Below, one piece after another: positions 1-7,850 of a stretch of 64,000 nucleotides of DNA. Source of the stretch: an uncultured Porphyromonadaceae bacterium (GTDB taxonomy: Bacteria > Bacteroidota > Bacteroidia > Bacteroidales > Muribaculaceae); the NCBI GenBank assembly GCA_947177685.1, contig CAMWVE010000010.1:1-64000 (forward strand), read 5' to 3'. The translations under genes were made by a program, and so were the position numbers. The first letter of the stretch is position 1; each line of letters opens with the position of its first letter. Under the pieces are notes generated by a model. The model worked only from the letters and a program-made list of their open reading frames with translations, did no database searches and was not told the DNA's origin.

Positions 1-68
1 TGTGTACTTAACCTGATGCTCTTTTTTCAGGTTTATTATCCCGAACTCGCGTTATCAGTTAAAAATAG

Positions 69-109
69 CCCCGGTCACACAACTGATATTGTTTGACCGG
101 GGTATTTTT
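69..109. terminator. bidirectional intrinsic terminator
   Basis: CCCCGGTC (69-76) pairs with GACCGGGG (95-102) around an 18-base loop. An A-rich tract (61-67) precedes it and a T-rich tract (103-109) follows, so it can stop transcription in either direction. It lies 62 bases past the minus-strand membrane-protein gene and would also close any plus-strand gene left of the window. Nothing else is recognised in bases 1-60. Confidence 0.75.
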
Positions 110-170
110 ATAATTATTATCAACCTATATTGTCTGTGGTTATGGACGAAACCTTCTCGGTACAGTCAGT

Positions 171-722
171 TCACTCCTTCACGGTAGTGAGGTCATTGAA
201 AAGCCTGATGTATTTAGGCATGTAGAATATTCCGGTTGAGATTAACCCAACAGCCAGAGTTATTACAACAAGCCAGAAGGCAAGAGGATTCACTGTTATC
301 AGATTGGGGAGAAACAGCGTGAAGAACACTGCCAGAAAGACAACTGATACGGCTTCACCTGAGATGGTATAAATCCTGATTTTTGTAACCTCGGCAAACA
401 GTTTGCGCGGGCTGAGCAATGAGACATTCAACCGCTTGAATTTGATGTAAAGAAAGGAATACCAGACAGCTGCCACAGTCAAAAAAGAAATCATGTATAT
501 GAGGAGATAGGTAGGGAAGGCTACTTGATTGACTTTTCCGATCAACATGAATGTGAATACTACCGCGAGAATGGCATTTGACAAAATACCTTTTCGATAT
601 TTCTTTAGAATACTTTTCTGGGCAGTCTGAGATGCCTTGACATCAATCTTTATTTCATTGTCAGTCTTTTCCAGAACATGTTCAAGCAAAGTCATATTTT
701 TTTTCAGTTCGTCGAGTTTCAT
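171..722 (-). CDS. four-helix membrane protein encoded with an ECF sigma factor
   Basis: I do not recognise a named family. From the ATG at 722 the product is 183 residues. It has a charged, probably cytoplasmic N-terminus (about 1-45, possibly coiled) and four hydrophobic segments at about 46-62, 71-93, 117-142 and 147-167. A TTG 51 bases upstream is in frame, but the ATG lies just past the sigma factor stop (724-726), so it is the better start. The spacing to the sigma gene implies co-transcription and probably translational coupling. By position it could be a membrane regulator of that sigma factor, but it has no recognisable zinc-binding anti-sigma motif or single-pass topology, so that role is inference. 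Confidence 0.7.
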   Translation of the reverse strand: MKLDELKKNMTLLEHVLEKTDNEIKIDVKASQTAQKSILKKYRKGILSNAILAVVFTFMLIGKVNQVAFPTYLLIYMISFLTVAAVWYSFLYIKFKRLNVSLLSPRKLFAEVTKIRIYTISGEAVSVVFLAVFFTLFLPNLITVNPLAFWLVVITLAVGLISTGIFYMPKYIRLFNDLTTVKE

Positions 723-723
723 A

Positions 724-1215
724 TTAAATCTGTTTTGAAAGTTTTTCTTTAATTCTGTGTAATTTAGTTGCAACCGTATTTCGCTTCATGCCAATGGTTT
801 CGGCTATTTCATCGTAGGAATATTCATCGAGCCATAGCAGGACAATTGCCTTTTCTATATCTTCGAGTCGGCTTATCATTGAGTGTAGCATCAGCAGGTT
901 CTCACGTTGTGCGTCATCTATTTCAGAGGATAAGTCAATAAATCCGAAATCCATCGACACTGTTTCAATTTTTGATTTTTCAGTGCGGATTGCCATCAGG
1001 GCTGCATTTACCGCAACGCGATACACCCATGTTGATAGCTTGCTGTCACCCCGGAAACGGCTCATACTCAACCAAAGATTTATGTAAACCTCCTGACGTA
1101 AATCCTCATAAGGCAATTTTTCCGTCGCATAGAAATAGCAGATTTTGTTGATGATTCGGGAGTGTTCCCTGACTATTCGGGTAAACTCCTGTTCTGTGAT
1201 AGGTGGACTTTCCAT
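724..1215 (-). CDS. ECF-type RNA polymerase sigma factor
   Basis: The 163-residue product has the two-domain layout of sigma-70 ECF factors. Region 2 lies at about 11-80, with the core-binding stretch YEDLRQEVYINLW and the promoter-melting stretch STWVYRVAVNAALMAIR. Region 4 lies at about 110-160, with the helix-turn-helix SYDEIAETIGMKRNTVATKL. The frame stays open to an ATG at 1320, but region 2 begins just after the ATG at 1215, the resulting length is typical of ECF factors, and a -7 box at 1296-1303 would put the transcript start downstream of 1320. It is followed immediately by a membrane protein gene, as is common for ECF/regulator pairs. Its regulon cannot be read from this window. Confidence 0.88.
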   Translation of the reverse strand: MESPPITEQEFTRIVREHSRIINKICYFYATEKLPYEDLRQEVYINLWLSMSRFRGDSKLSTWVYRVAVNAALMAIRTEKSKIETVSMDFGFIDLSSEIDDAQRENLLMLHSMISRLEDIEKAIVLLWLDEYSYDEIAETIGMKRNTVATKLHRIKEKLSKQI

Positions 1216-1295
1216 TTCGTATTTGTTTCTTTTGTGATTTTGTTTGATAAGATGCATAAAACAAATAGATAGTTTCACAGTCATCAAATTTTCAG

Positions 1296-1303
1296 CAAAA
1301 ATA
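1296..1303 (-). promoter_or_regulatory. -7 box for the sigma factor gene
   Basis: Read on the minus strand this is TATTTTTG, matching the Bacteroidetes TAnnTTTG consensus. It lies about 80 bases before the ATG at 1215. No clear TTTG -33 element is found at the right distance. Confidence 0.45.
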
Positions 1304-1383
1304 AAACCAATTTTATTCATGGAATTCAGTAGATCGACCCGAAATCACAACATTTGTTGAGAAACGGAATGGAATATATTGAC

Positions 1384-1391
1384 TAACTTTG
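1384..1391 (+). promoter_or_regulatory. -7 box for the thioredoxin-like gene
   Basis: TAACTTTG lies 22 bases before the ATG at 1414 and fits the TAnnTTTG consensus. A TTTG occurs at 1353-1356, but the spacing (27 bases) is longer than usual. The region is divergent with the sigma factor promoter. Confidence 0.55.
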
Positions 1392-1413
1392 CGAAAATAA
1401 TAAAATTTTTACA

Positions 1414-2175
1414 ATGAAGTTTATAAGATTATTTATTTTATCAGTTGCATTGCTGATTGGCACTGCAGCCCATGCTGAAAAGCCCGAAAGGATAATAATT
1501 TTCAACGGCTATTATTTTAACGAACTTCCGGCTGTCATAAAGAGCCACAGCACTCCTCATGACATGAAGATGTTTTTTATTGAAACTCCCAATGCTACCA
1601 AGGCTATCGGCATGTGTTCGCCATCAGTTGAACTCTCTGAGGATGCTTTACGATATTCAATTCCGGTGGAAAATGTTCCGGAAGGTGAAGAACTGCTGCG
1701 CCGTTACAACGAAAAGAAAAATGAGAACAGTATAAACTTCACATTGTCTGCGACAAAACCTCTAATCAATGTCGGAGACAAGTTTCCGAAGTTCTCCGCA
1801 ACTGACATAAACGGCAAAACATGGACTAACGCTGACATTGAGGGCAAAGTGATGGCGCTTAACCTCTGGTTCACCGGATGCGGACCATGTCGCAAAGAGA
1901 TGCCGGAACTTTCCACTTGGAAAGATGAAATGCCCGATGTGATGTTCTTCTCATCTACATATGAAGCTCCTGAAATTGCCCGACAGGTTCTCGACAAAGT
2001 TAACTTCAACTGGATTCCACTCGTAAATGATACTCAATTCAAGGAATGGATTGGAAGAAACGGATATCCACTTACCATCATCGTCGATAAATCGGGTAAA
2101 ATAGCAGCCTTTGAATATGGCACATCTCCCGAACAACGCGACGCTTTAAAGAACAAAATTTTGCAACTTCGTTAA
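1414..2175 (+). CDS. periplasmic thioredoxin-like (TlpA/AhpC-TSA type) oxidoreductase
   Basis: The 253-residue product starts with a signal peptide (about 1-21, ending AHA). Roughly 95 residues of unassigned sequence follow, then a thioredoxin-fold domain from about residue 118. That domain holds the redox motif CGPC at 156-159 within WFTGCGPCRKEMPEL and the later cis-proline region GYPLTIIVDKSGKI. Proteins of this layout are exported thiol-disulfide oxidoreductases of the TlpA/ResA group. They reduce or isomerise periplasmic disulfides, for example in cytochrome maturation, although no cytochrome genes are nearby. The gene stands alone with its own -7 box. The particular substrate is unknown. 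Confidence 0.85.
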   Translation: MKFIRLFILSVALLIGTAAHAEKPERIIIFNGYYFNELPAVIKSHSTPHDMKMFFIETPNATKAIGMCSPSVELSEDALRYSIPVENVPEGEELLRRYNEKKNENSINFTLSATKPLINVGDKFPKFSATDINGKTWTNADIEGKVMALNLWFTGCGPCRKEMPELSTWKDEMPDVMFFSSTYEAPEIARQVLDKVNFNWIPLVNDTQFKEWIGRNGYPLTIIVDKSGKIAAFEYGTSPEQRDALKNKILQLR

Positions 2176-2291
2176 GCTCAGACTAACATCCATTACTATA
2201 TTTAACGACTTAATTAAATTTTTAAACAAATAGAATTATTTAAAAATTGAGATTCCGTTAACTTAAATAAACTTAATATTTGGCGAGAAAT

Positions 2292-2322
2292 TTTGTATGG
2301 GATTTGATATTCTATAAATTTG
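2292..2322 (+). promoter_or_regulatory. consensus Bacteroidetes promoter
   Basis: TTTG (2292-2295), a 19-base spacer and TAAATTTG (2315-2322) form a full match to the TTTG / TAnnTTTG promoter. It lies 39 bases before the ATG at 2362 and supports that start over an in-frame TTG at 2320, which lies inside the promoter. Confidence 0.8.
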
Positions 2323-2361
2323 CCTTGTAATCAACTATTTAGTAATCTAATATTTTTATTT

Positions 2362-2928
2362 ATGCGTAAAATCACATTTATTCTTGTAGCATTATTGATG
2401 GCAACCGCTGTAAGTGCCCAAAATATAAATCGAGGCTATCGCGGATTCTTAGAATGGGACAACAACTTATCAAATTATGAGTACGGCTTTTTCGGTGAGA
2501 AAGAAACAATCTGGTCAACCGGTTTGTCTACATCGCACGGCTATCAGTTCAACCCCAACATTTTTGTGGGTGCAGGACTTATGATTGAACGAAGCACCAA
2601 ACATGAACAATGGACAGTCCCGGTATTCGCTCAGTTCCGCACAGACCAGACTTTTGGCGAGTTCACTCCCTTCGGAGATGTGCGACTCGGTTACAATATG
2701 ACAGATGGCGGCGGTATATATTTCTCTCCAACGGTTGGCTACAGATTCAACCTTGGACGTAAAATGAACCTCAATTGGGGTGTCGGGTTGACATTGCGAG
2801 GTTATTCGTTAGATCGCTATGAAGTGAAGATGGATGATATAACAAGTTCTTCAATGGACTTGATTTATCTTGGCAAGTCGCATCACACCAACACAATGTT
2901 CACAATGCGTTTGGGTATTGATTTTTAA
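2362..2928 (+). CDS. small outer-membrane beta-barrel protein
   Basis: The 188-residue product opens with a signal peptide (about 1-19, ending VSAQ). It continues with alternating hydrophobic/polar strands rich in glycine and aromatic residues and ends in phenylalanine (TMRLGIDF), the usual C-terminal signature of an outer-membrane barrel. The size fits an eight-stranded barrel of the OmpX/OmpW or PF13568-like class. No catalytic motif is visible. It is monocistronic, with a consensus promoter in front and a strong terminator behind. The function (structural, adhesive or small-molecule passage) cannot be assigned. Confidence 0.75.
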   Translation: MRKITFILVALLMATAVSAQNINRGYRGFLEWDNNLSNYEYGFFGEKETIWSTGLSTSHGYQFNPNIFVGAGLMIERSTKHEQWTVPVFAQFRTDQTFGEFTPFGDVRLGYNMTDGGGIYFSPTVGYRFNLGRKMNLNWGVGLTLRGYSLDRYEVKMDDITSSSMDLIYLGKSHHTNTMFTMRLGIDF

Positions 2929-2952
2929 GTTTCCCTTATATAGCCAAAAAAA

Positions 2953-2993
2953 GTGTGTCACTTTCGGCTTTCCGAGGGTGACACACCTTTTTT
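2953..2993. terminator. strong intrinsic terminator between convergent genes
   Basis: A 15-base-pair stem is formed by 2953-2967 and 2972-2986. The outer part GTGTGTCAC / GTGACACAC is perfect and the inner part has two G-T pairs. The loop is CTTT, six T follow (2988-2993) and A-rich sequence precedes it. It separates the barrel gene (plus) from glnS (minus) and may act on both strands. Confidence 0.85.
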
Positions 2994-3041
2994 ATCTGAT
3001 TAAGTTTTTACTATCTGATTAGAGTATTTACTATCTGATAA
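2990..3041. repeat. three imperfect copies of a TTTACTATCTGATTA-like unit
   Basis: ATCTGAT recurs at 2994-3000, 3013-3019 and 3033-3039, embedded in similar T-rich sequence with a period of 19-20 bases. It starts in the T-tract of the terminator and ends before glnS. No function is apparent. Confidence 0.5.
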
Positions 3042-3077
3042 AGGGTAAATTCTTAATGAAGTAAAGACTCATAGAGG

Positions 3078-4781
3078 TTACTTTTTCTGTTCTTTCTCCC
3101 AGCTGTCCTTCAAGCCGATTGTACGATTGAAGATGAGATGTTCGGGAGTTGAAGAAAGGTCAGAAGTGAAGTAGCCGATGCGCTGGAACTGGAATTTGGC
3201 TCCCTGTTTGGCATTTTCGGCAATGAAAGGATCAACCTTAATACCTTCCACAATCTTGAGAGAATCAGGATTGAGGAGTTCGCGGAAATCGCGCTCAGTT
3301 TCAGCTGACGGGTTCTCGACATTGAACAGACGGTCGTAGAGACGAGCTGTTGCATCGACTGCATGCGGAACCGATACCCAGTGGAGAGTGCCTTTCACCT
3401 TGCGTGATGCTCCGGGCAGACCACTGCGGCTATCCGGATCATAGGTGCAGTAGATTTCCTCTATCTCACCGTTCTCATTTTTCTTGACACCTGTACACTT
3501 GATAATGTAAGCCCCTTTCAGACGTACTTCGCCATCGGGAGCCAGACGGAAGAATTTCTTGGGGGGATTTTCCATGAAATCCTCACGCTCGATGTAGATT
3601 TCGCGCGAGAAAGGCATTGAGTGGCTGCCGGCAGTAGGATCTTCGGGATTATTGTCCATCTCTACCATTTCTGTCTGACCTTCGGGATAGTTGGTAATGA
3701 CAACTTTCACCGGATTCATTACAGCCATACCGCGGGTTGCAATGGCGTTGAGATCCTCGCGGACAGCATGTTCAAGCAATGAGACGCTGTTCAGTGCCTC
3801 ATATTTGGTGTAACCGATACGTTCTATGAAGTTACGGATTGAGCGAGGTGTGAAACCACGGCGACGCATACCTGAAATGGTTGGCATGCGGGGATCATCC
3901 CAACCTTCTACCAGACCCTCTTTCACCAGTTGGAGAAGCTTACGCTTACTCATGACGGTGTATGTGAGGTTGAGTCGGTTAAACTCAATCTGACGTGGGC
4001 GATAGGTTTCATCGGCAAGCTCATCAACAAAATAGTCGTAGAGCGGGCGGTGGGGTACGAACTCCAGTGTGCAGATTGAGTGTGTGACACCCTCGAAGTA
4101 GTCGCTCTGACCATGCGCGAAGTCATACATGGGGTAAACTTTCCATGTGGTTCCGGTGCGATGATGGGGAGTTTTAATGATGCGGTACATGATGGGGTCA
4201 CGGAAGTGCATGTTGGAAGAAGCCATGTCAATTTTGGCACGGAGCACACGCGCACCCTCATCGAACTCACCGTTGTTCATGCGAATGAACAGGTCCAGAT
4301 TCTCCTCCGGAGTACGGTTCCTGTAAGGACTTTCAGTTCCCGGAGTGGTGGGTGTTCCTTTCTGTTCGGCAATCTGTTCCGATGTCTGATCGTCAACGTA
4401 GGCTTTACCTTCCTTGATCAGTCGGCAGGCAAGTTCAAAAAGCTGAGGGAAATAGTCCGAGGCATAATATTCTCTGTTGCCCCAGTCAAAGCCGAGCCAG
4501 TGAATATCTTCGCGGATTGAGTCGACATATTCCACATCTTCCTTGACCGGGTTGGTATCATCGAAGCGGAGGTTGCAAGTGCCACCGAACTTTTCAGCCA
4601 CGCCAAAGTCCATGCAAATAGCCTTTGCATGACCGATGTGGAGGTAGCCGTTAGGTTCAGGCGGGAAACGTGTGTTAAGGCGTCCGCCGTTCTTACCTGC
4701 CTTGAGATCATCGAGGACAATCTGTTCCACGAAACTCAAGCTTTTCTTCTCGGTGCTTTCTGCTTCTTTAATTTCTTCCAT
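3078..4781 (-). CDS. glnS: glutaminyl-tRNA synthetase
   Basis: The 567-residue class I aminoacyl-tRNA synthetase charges tRNA-Gln with glutamine in the cytoplasm. The nucleotide-binding motifs are present: FPPEPNGYLHIGHAKA with HIGH at 48-51, and the KMSKS equivalent MSKRK at 277-281. The DDTNP stretch (74-78) and the YDFAHG...EGVTHSICTLEF region (219-241) are typical of GlnS/GluRS of the GlnS branch. The C-terminal anticodon-binding beta-barrels follow from about 340. Length agrees with bacterial GlnS. It has its own promoter (4824-4855) and is therefore probably not dependent on the chaperone operon upstream. Its presence implies direct glutaminylation. Confidence 0.97.
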   Translation of the reverse strand: MEEIKEAESTEKKSLSFVEQIVLDDLKAGKNGGRLNTRFPPEPNGYLHIGHAKAICMDFGVAEKFGGTCNLRFDDTNPVKEDVEYVDSIREDIHWLGFDWGNREYYASDYFPQLFELACRLIKEGKAYVDDQTSEQIAEQKGTPTTPGTESPYRNRTPEENLDLFIRMNNGEFDEGARVLRAKIDMASSNMHFRDPIMYRIIKTPHHRTGTTWKVYPMYDFAHGQSDYFEGVTHSICTLEFVPHRPLYDYFVDELADETYRPRQIEFNRLNLTYTVMSKRKLLQLVKEGLVEGWDDPRMPTISGMRRRGFTPRSIRNFIERIGYTKYEALNSVSLLEHAVREDLNAIATRGMAVMNPVKVVITNYPEGQTEMVEMDNNPEDPTAGSHSMPFSREIYIEREDFMENPPKKFFRLAPDGEVRLKGAYIIKCTGVKKNENGEIEEIYCTYDPDSRSGLPGASRKVKGTLHWVSVPHAVDATARLYDRLFNVENPSAETERDFRELLNPDSLKIVEGIKVDPFIAENAKQGAKFQFQRIGYFTSDLSSTPEHLIFNRTIGLKDSWEKEQKK

Positions 4782-4823
4782 ATTTATGTGTTAAACGGTT
4801 GAAGTGACAGTTGAAAATGATTA

Positions 4824-4855
4824 CAAAATTAGTTAATTCCTGCAGAATACACAAA
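4824..4855 (-). promoter_or_regulatory. glnS promoter
   Basis: On the minus strand TTTG (4855-4852), a 20-base spacer and TAATTTTG (4831-4824) match the Bacteroidetes promoter. The expected start lies about 35 bases before the glnS ATG at 4781. Confidence 0.75.
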
Positions 4856-4867
4856 TTTCAGGCAGAG

Positions 4868-7366
4868 TTATCCCTGAAGAATATCATTTGCCGAAACCTG
4901 ATAATCGGGCAGCATTGATTTGAGTTCCTCAAACACGGGAGTCATTTCACGCGCCGTGGCATCATTATCGCTCATGCCGAGCAGACGATCAATGAGGTAG
5001 CGCGCTCTGACAGGGTCACGCCATCCGAGTTTGTCGAAATTGTTATTCCACTCACACACCCATGAGATAAAGAAGTCTGCTTTTGCAAGTTTATAATTCA
5101 TCAACCACAACCTGTTGGTAAACTCCTTTATAGCATCGTAGTCAGCAGTCTTTACCAACTCGGAGATTTCTTCACGGCAACGTTCAAGGTTGCGCTCATC
5201 ATCGGCTGAACCATATTTTTTTACGTCATGCGCATATATATTCAGCAACCGATGGAGGTGGTTCACCGCCCTGTCGACCTTGTTGGAATTAAACTCGCGG
5301 TCAACTTCCTCACTGATTCGTCGGAGTTGTTCAAACAGGGAGTCTTTCAGTTCCCTGTCATCAGTTTCAGTGAAACGACGAATTATCGATGAAATTTCAT
5401 TTGCGACATTTTCTTTATCCAGTGTCCGTGCCTTCTGAATAGCCACTGAAGCTTCGTGAGTGGCTATGGAGAGAGGTATCTCGGACTTAGTAGCAGCGGT
5501 GACGCGGTCAGTAACATCAAGTTCAATATCCAAATAGGGTATGTCGACAACAAAACTGTCGATTCTGCCCGATTTGTCGGCATGCAGACGCAGGTTCACG
5601 TCGCTCCCGGCAGGCAGAATAGCAGGCAGGTCATCGCCGTTGATAATCACGTCATAAAGGTGATTACACAGAATGGCGCGAGTCACCATATCCTCATATT
5701 CCTCCTTCTGATAAAGTGATATTCGTATTTCAGTGGTGCAGTCGCCCGGAATTATGTCCTGACGTGTACGCAACCCTCTGATGACACCGGTAGCAGGAAG
5801 TCTGACACCACGCTGCAAACCTGTGATGGTCTTGAAAACCTCATCGTCATCATTGTTGCTCACGCCCACACCCATCGACAAGGGCATTATTGCGTCGGCA
5901 ATACCGTCGACACCCTGAATAACCGAAATTTCAGCCGGTTCACATTCAAGTCGCTTTCCCTGAGGAGAATAGCACCGGATAGTGAACAGGTTAATGCAAT
6001 CTTTCTTCAGAGGAAGTTCCACCACATCGCCTTGTGCGTTAATCTTGAGAGGACCGGTTGTGCAACATCCGTCGTTACGCGTAAACTCCACTGACACGAC
6101 AGCGTCAGACGGGAGTCCGGATTTTTCTGTCAACAGTTTCACCGAAGCATATTCCCTTAATTCAGCCGATTCTCCTTTTGCAATTACCTCGAGCTGCACT
6201 TTAGAATTGTTACGGACCGAGTCAAGCACGGTTTCCGGAAGAGTTATGGTTGAAGCATAAAGTGCGGCACCGTGTGAAACGCAAGTCATCGGGTCAATGT
6301 CATCCCGGATATTTGCCGGAATAGCCTCACGAAGCATTTCGCGCAGCAACGGAGTCATGGTGGGTCCGCCGACAAGGACTATATCACGGATTTTCGACGG
6401 ATCTACTACTGCACGGCGCAACAGATTGAGGGTCAAATCAATGGCTCGATGGAAGAAGGGACGCTGAATACGGTCAAGCACCGCGCGTGATATTACCAGC
6501 TCGAGTTCTATCGGTTCACCCAAGTCGTCAACACCGAAATTCTCATCGAGGTCGGATTCCAGAGTGTATTGCTCAAGCGTTGAAAGGGCTATTTTTGCCT
6601 CCTCAACCTTGTTTTTCCACATAGCCTTGAACTGCTTAGGACGGTGGGTGAGAATCTGATCAATCTTGTAACGCGATCTCAGGTGCGGGATTATCAGAGC
6701 ATCAATAATTTCCTCATCTATATCCTTTCCTCCCAACGTGTTACATCCGGTTGTATCGACCGGCGATACAATTCCGTTCTGCATGCGCATCAGGGCAACA
6801 TCAAATGTGCCGCCACCCATGTCGAACACCAGCCAGAACTTGTCAGATCTGTCAGCGGTGACACCATAGGCAATCGAAGCCGCAATCGGTTCCTGCAACA
6901 GTTCCACATAATCCAGACCTGCTTTGCGAGCCGCACGGACCGTGGCATCCTTCTGGTTATTGTCGAACATAGCCGGTACGGTGATAACAGCCGAGCGCAC
7001 ATCGTCATCGTAGACCATGCGCTTAAGTTCCATCAACACCTCGGCAGACAACTCCTCAGGAGTGAAACCGCGGTTGAGAATGGTGGAGAAATAGCGGACA
7101 TCCTTGCCCATCTGACGTTTGAATTCAATGAAGGAGTTGAAGGAGAATTCATTTGACTCATAGGCAAGAGTATAGTCGCGCTGCAACAGGTTGTGAGCCT
7201 TGTCGCCAACCACAACCGCACCACGACGTGTCACCGCCACGCACGACGGTATCACGGGACGCTGTATGTTGCTTTTAACCGTTACCGGAAAACCGTTGAC
7301 TATGCGGGATATGGCTGAATTGGTAGTTCCCAAATCAATTCCGTAGATAATTCTATTCGTTTTCAT
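4868..7366 (-). CDS. Hsp70-family chaperone ATPase, non-DnaK type
   Basis: The 832-residue product has an Hsp70/actin-fold ATPase domain. Phosphate-1 is GIDLGTTNSA near residue 9, phosphate-2 is VFDMGGGTFDVALM near 180, and the adenosine motif is IVLVGGPTMTPLLREML near 330. A beta-rich region like a substrate-binding domain follows, then a long, mostly helical and charged C-terminus (about the last 230 residues). It is longer than DnaK (about 640) and the C-terminal part is unlike the DnaK lid. The ATG at 7366 overlaps the stop of the upstream membrane-protein gene (7353) by 14 bases, so the two are coupled. An ATG at 7381 is an alternative start. By context it works with the J-like and coiled-coil proteins encoded just upstream, and with ClpXP further up. 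Clients are unknown. Confidence 0.88.
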   Translation of the reverse strand: MKTNRIIYGIDLGTTNSAISRIVNGFPVTVKSNIQRPVIPSCVAVTRRGAVVVGDKAHNLLQRDYTLAYESNEFSFNSFIEFKRQMGKDVRYFSTILNRGFTPEELSAEVLMELKRMVYDDDVRSAVITVPAMFDNNQKDATVRAARKAGLDYVELLQEPIAASIAYGVTADRSDKFWLVFDMGGGTFDVALMRMQNGIVSPVDTTGCNTLGGKDIDEEIIDALIIPHLRSRYKIDQILTHRPKQFKAMWKNKVEEAKIALSTLEQYTLESDLDENFGVDDLGEPIELELVISRAVLDRIQRPFFHRAIDLTLNLLRRAVVDPSKIRDIVLVGGPTMTPLLREMLREAIPANIRDDIDPMTCVSHGAALYASTITLPETVLDSVRNNSKVQLEVIAKGESAELREYASVKLLTEKSGLPSDAVVSVEFTRNDGCCTTGPLKINAQGDVVELPLKKDCINLFTIRCYSPQGKRLECEPAEISVIQGVDGIADAIMPLSMGVGVSNNDDDEVFKTITGLQRGVRLPATGVIRGLRTRQDIIPGDCTTEIRISLYQKEEYEDMVTRAILCNHLYDVIINGDDLPAILPAGSDVNLRLHADKSGRIDSFVVDIPYLDIELDVTDRVTAATKSEIPLSIATHEASVAIQKARTLDKENVANEISSIIRRFTETDDRELKDSLFEQLRRISEEVDREFNSNKVDRAVNHLHRLLNIYAHDVKKYGSADDERNLERCREEISELVKTADYDAIKEFTNRLWLMNYKLAKADFFISWVCEWNNNFDKLGWRDPVRARYLIDRLLGMSDNDATAREMTPVFEELKSMLPDYQVSANDILQG

Positions 7367-7850
7367 GGCGGGGTGAATCATTAAAAGAGACAACTATTGA
7401 AGCGCTCTGGATTAAATTATTATTGAAAAGAACGGCAGGTCGGATCACTTTTTTAACCACGCTTTTGCCGGGTTCGAGGGAGCCGTCATATTGCAGCGTT
7501 ACCTGATGATTGTCAGCCTGATTATATTCTGTTCCCATCAGTTCGGGCATTTCGTAGCCGAGTGAGGAGTAGACCGCTTTCATTGAAAGCACACGGTTGG
7601 ATATGTTGCTGACACCTTTTACGGTGTAGTCCATCTGGCGCAGGTTCTGCTCTATGCGTGATATTTCATTAAGAACTGCAAGATTCAGATCATGATTGAT
7701 TGTGAGGCATGCCTCTTCCGCCTTTCTCAGCCGTGAGTTTAGATCGCGCAAGGTTTCAGTCTGCTTTCGCTGATTACGCGACCCGGAAACAACCATGGCA
7801 ATGATGATCGCAAGCAGCAATAGTATTATGACGGAAAAAAACATAATCAT
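7353..7850 (-). CDS. membrane-anchored coiled-coil protein of the Hsp70 cassette
   Basis: I do not recognise a family. The 165-residue product has one N-terminal hydrophobic helix (about 3-22), so it is probably an inner-membrane anchor. A charged, likely coiled-coil segment follows (about 25-85, with heptad-like LRDLNSRLRKAEEACL). A C-terminal region without recognised motifs carries a DNHQVTLQYDGSLEPGKSV stretch. Its ATG overlaps the stop of the J-like gene (ATGA) and its stop overlaps the Hsp70 start by 14 bases. The three genes are therefore read as one unit. A role in placing or tethering the chaperone pair at the membrane is inference from topology and position only. Confidence 0.72.
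   Translation of the reverse strand: MIMFFSVIILLLLAIIIAMVVSGSRNQRKQTETLRDLNSRLRKAEEACLTINHDLNLAVLNEISRIEQNLRQMDYTVKGVSNISNRVLSMKAVYSSLGYEMPELMGTEYNQADNHQVTLQYDGSLEPGKSVVKKVIRPAVLFNNNLIQSASIVVSFNDSPRHENE

Noticed and set aside
4080..4520. 146-codon plus-strand frame inside glnS
   Set aside because: It is antisense to a clear, conserved gene and explained by codon bias on the opposite strand.
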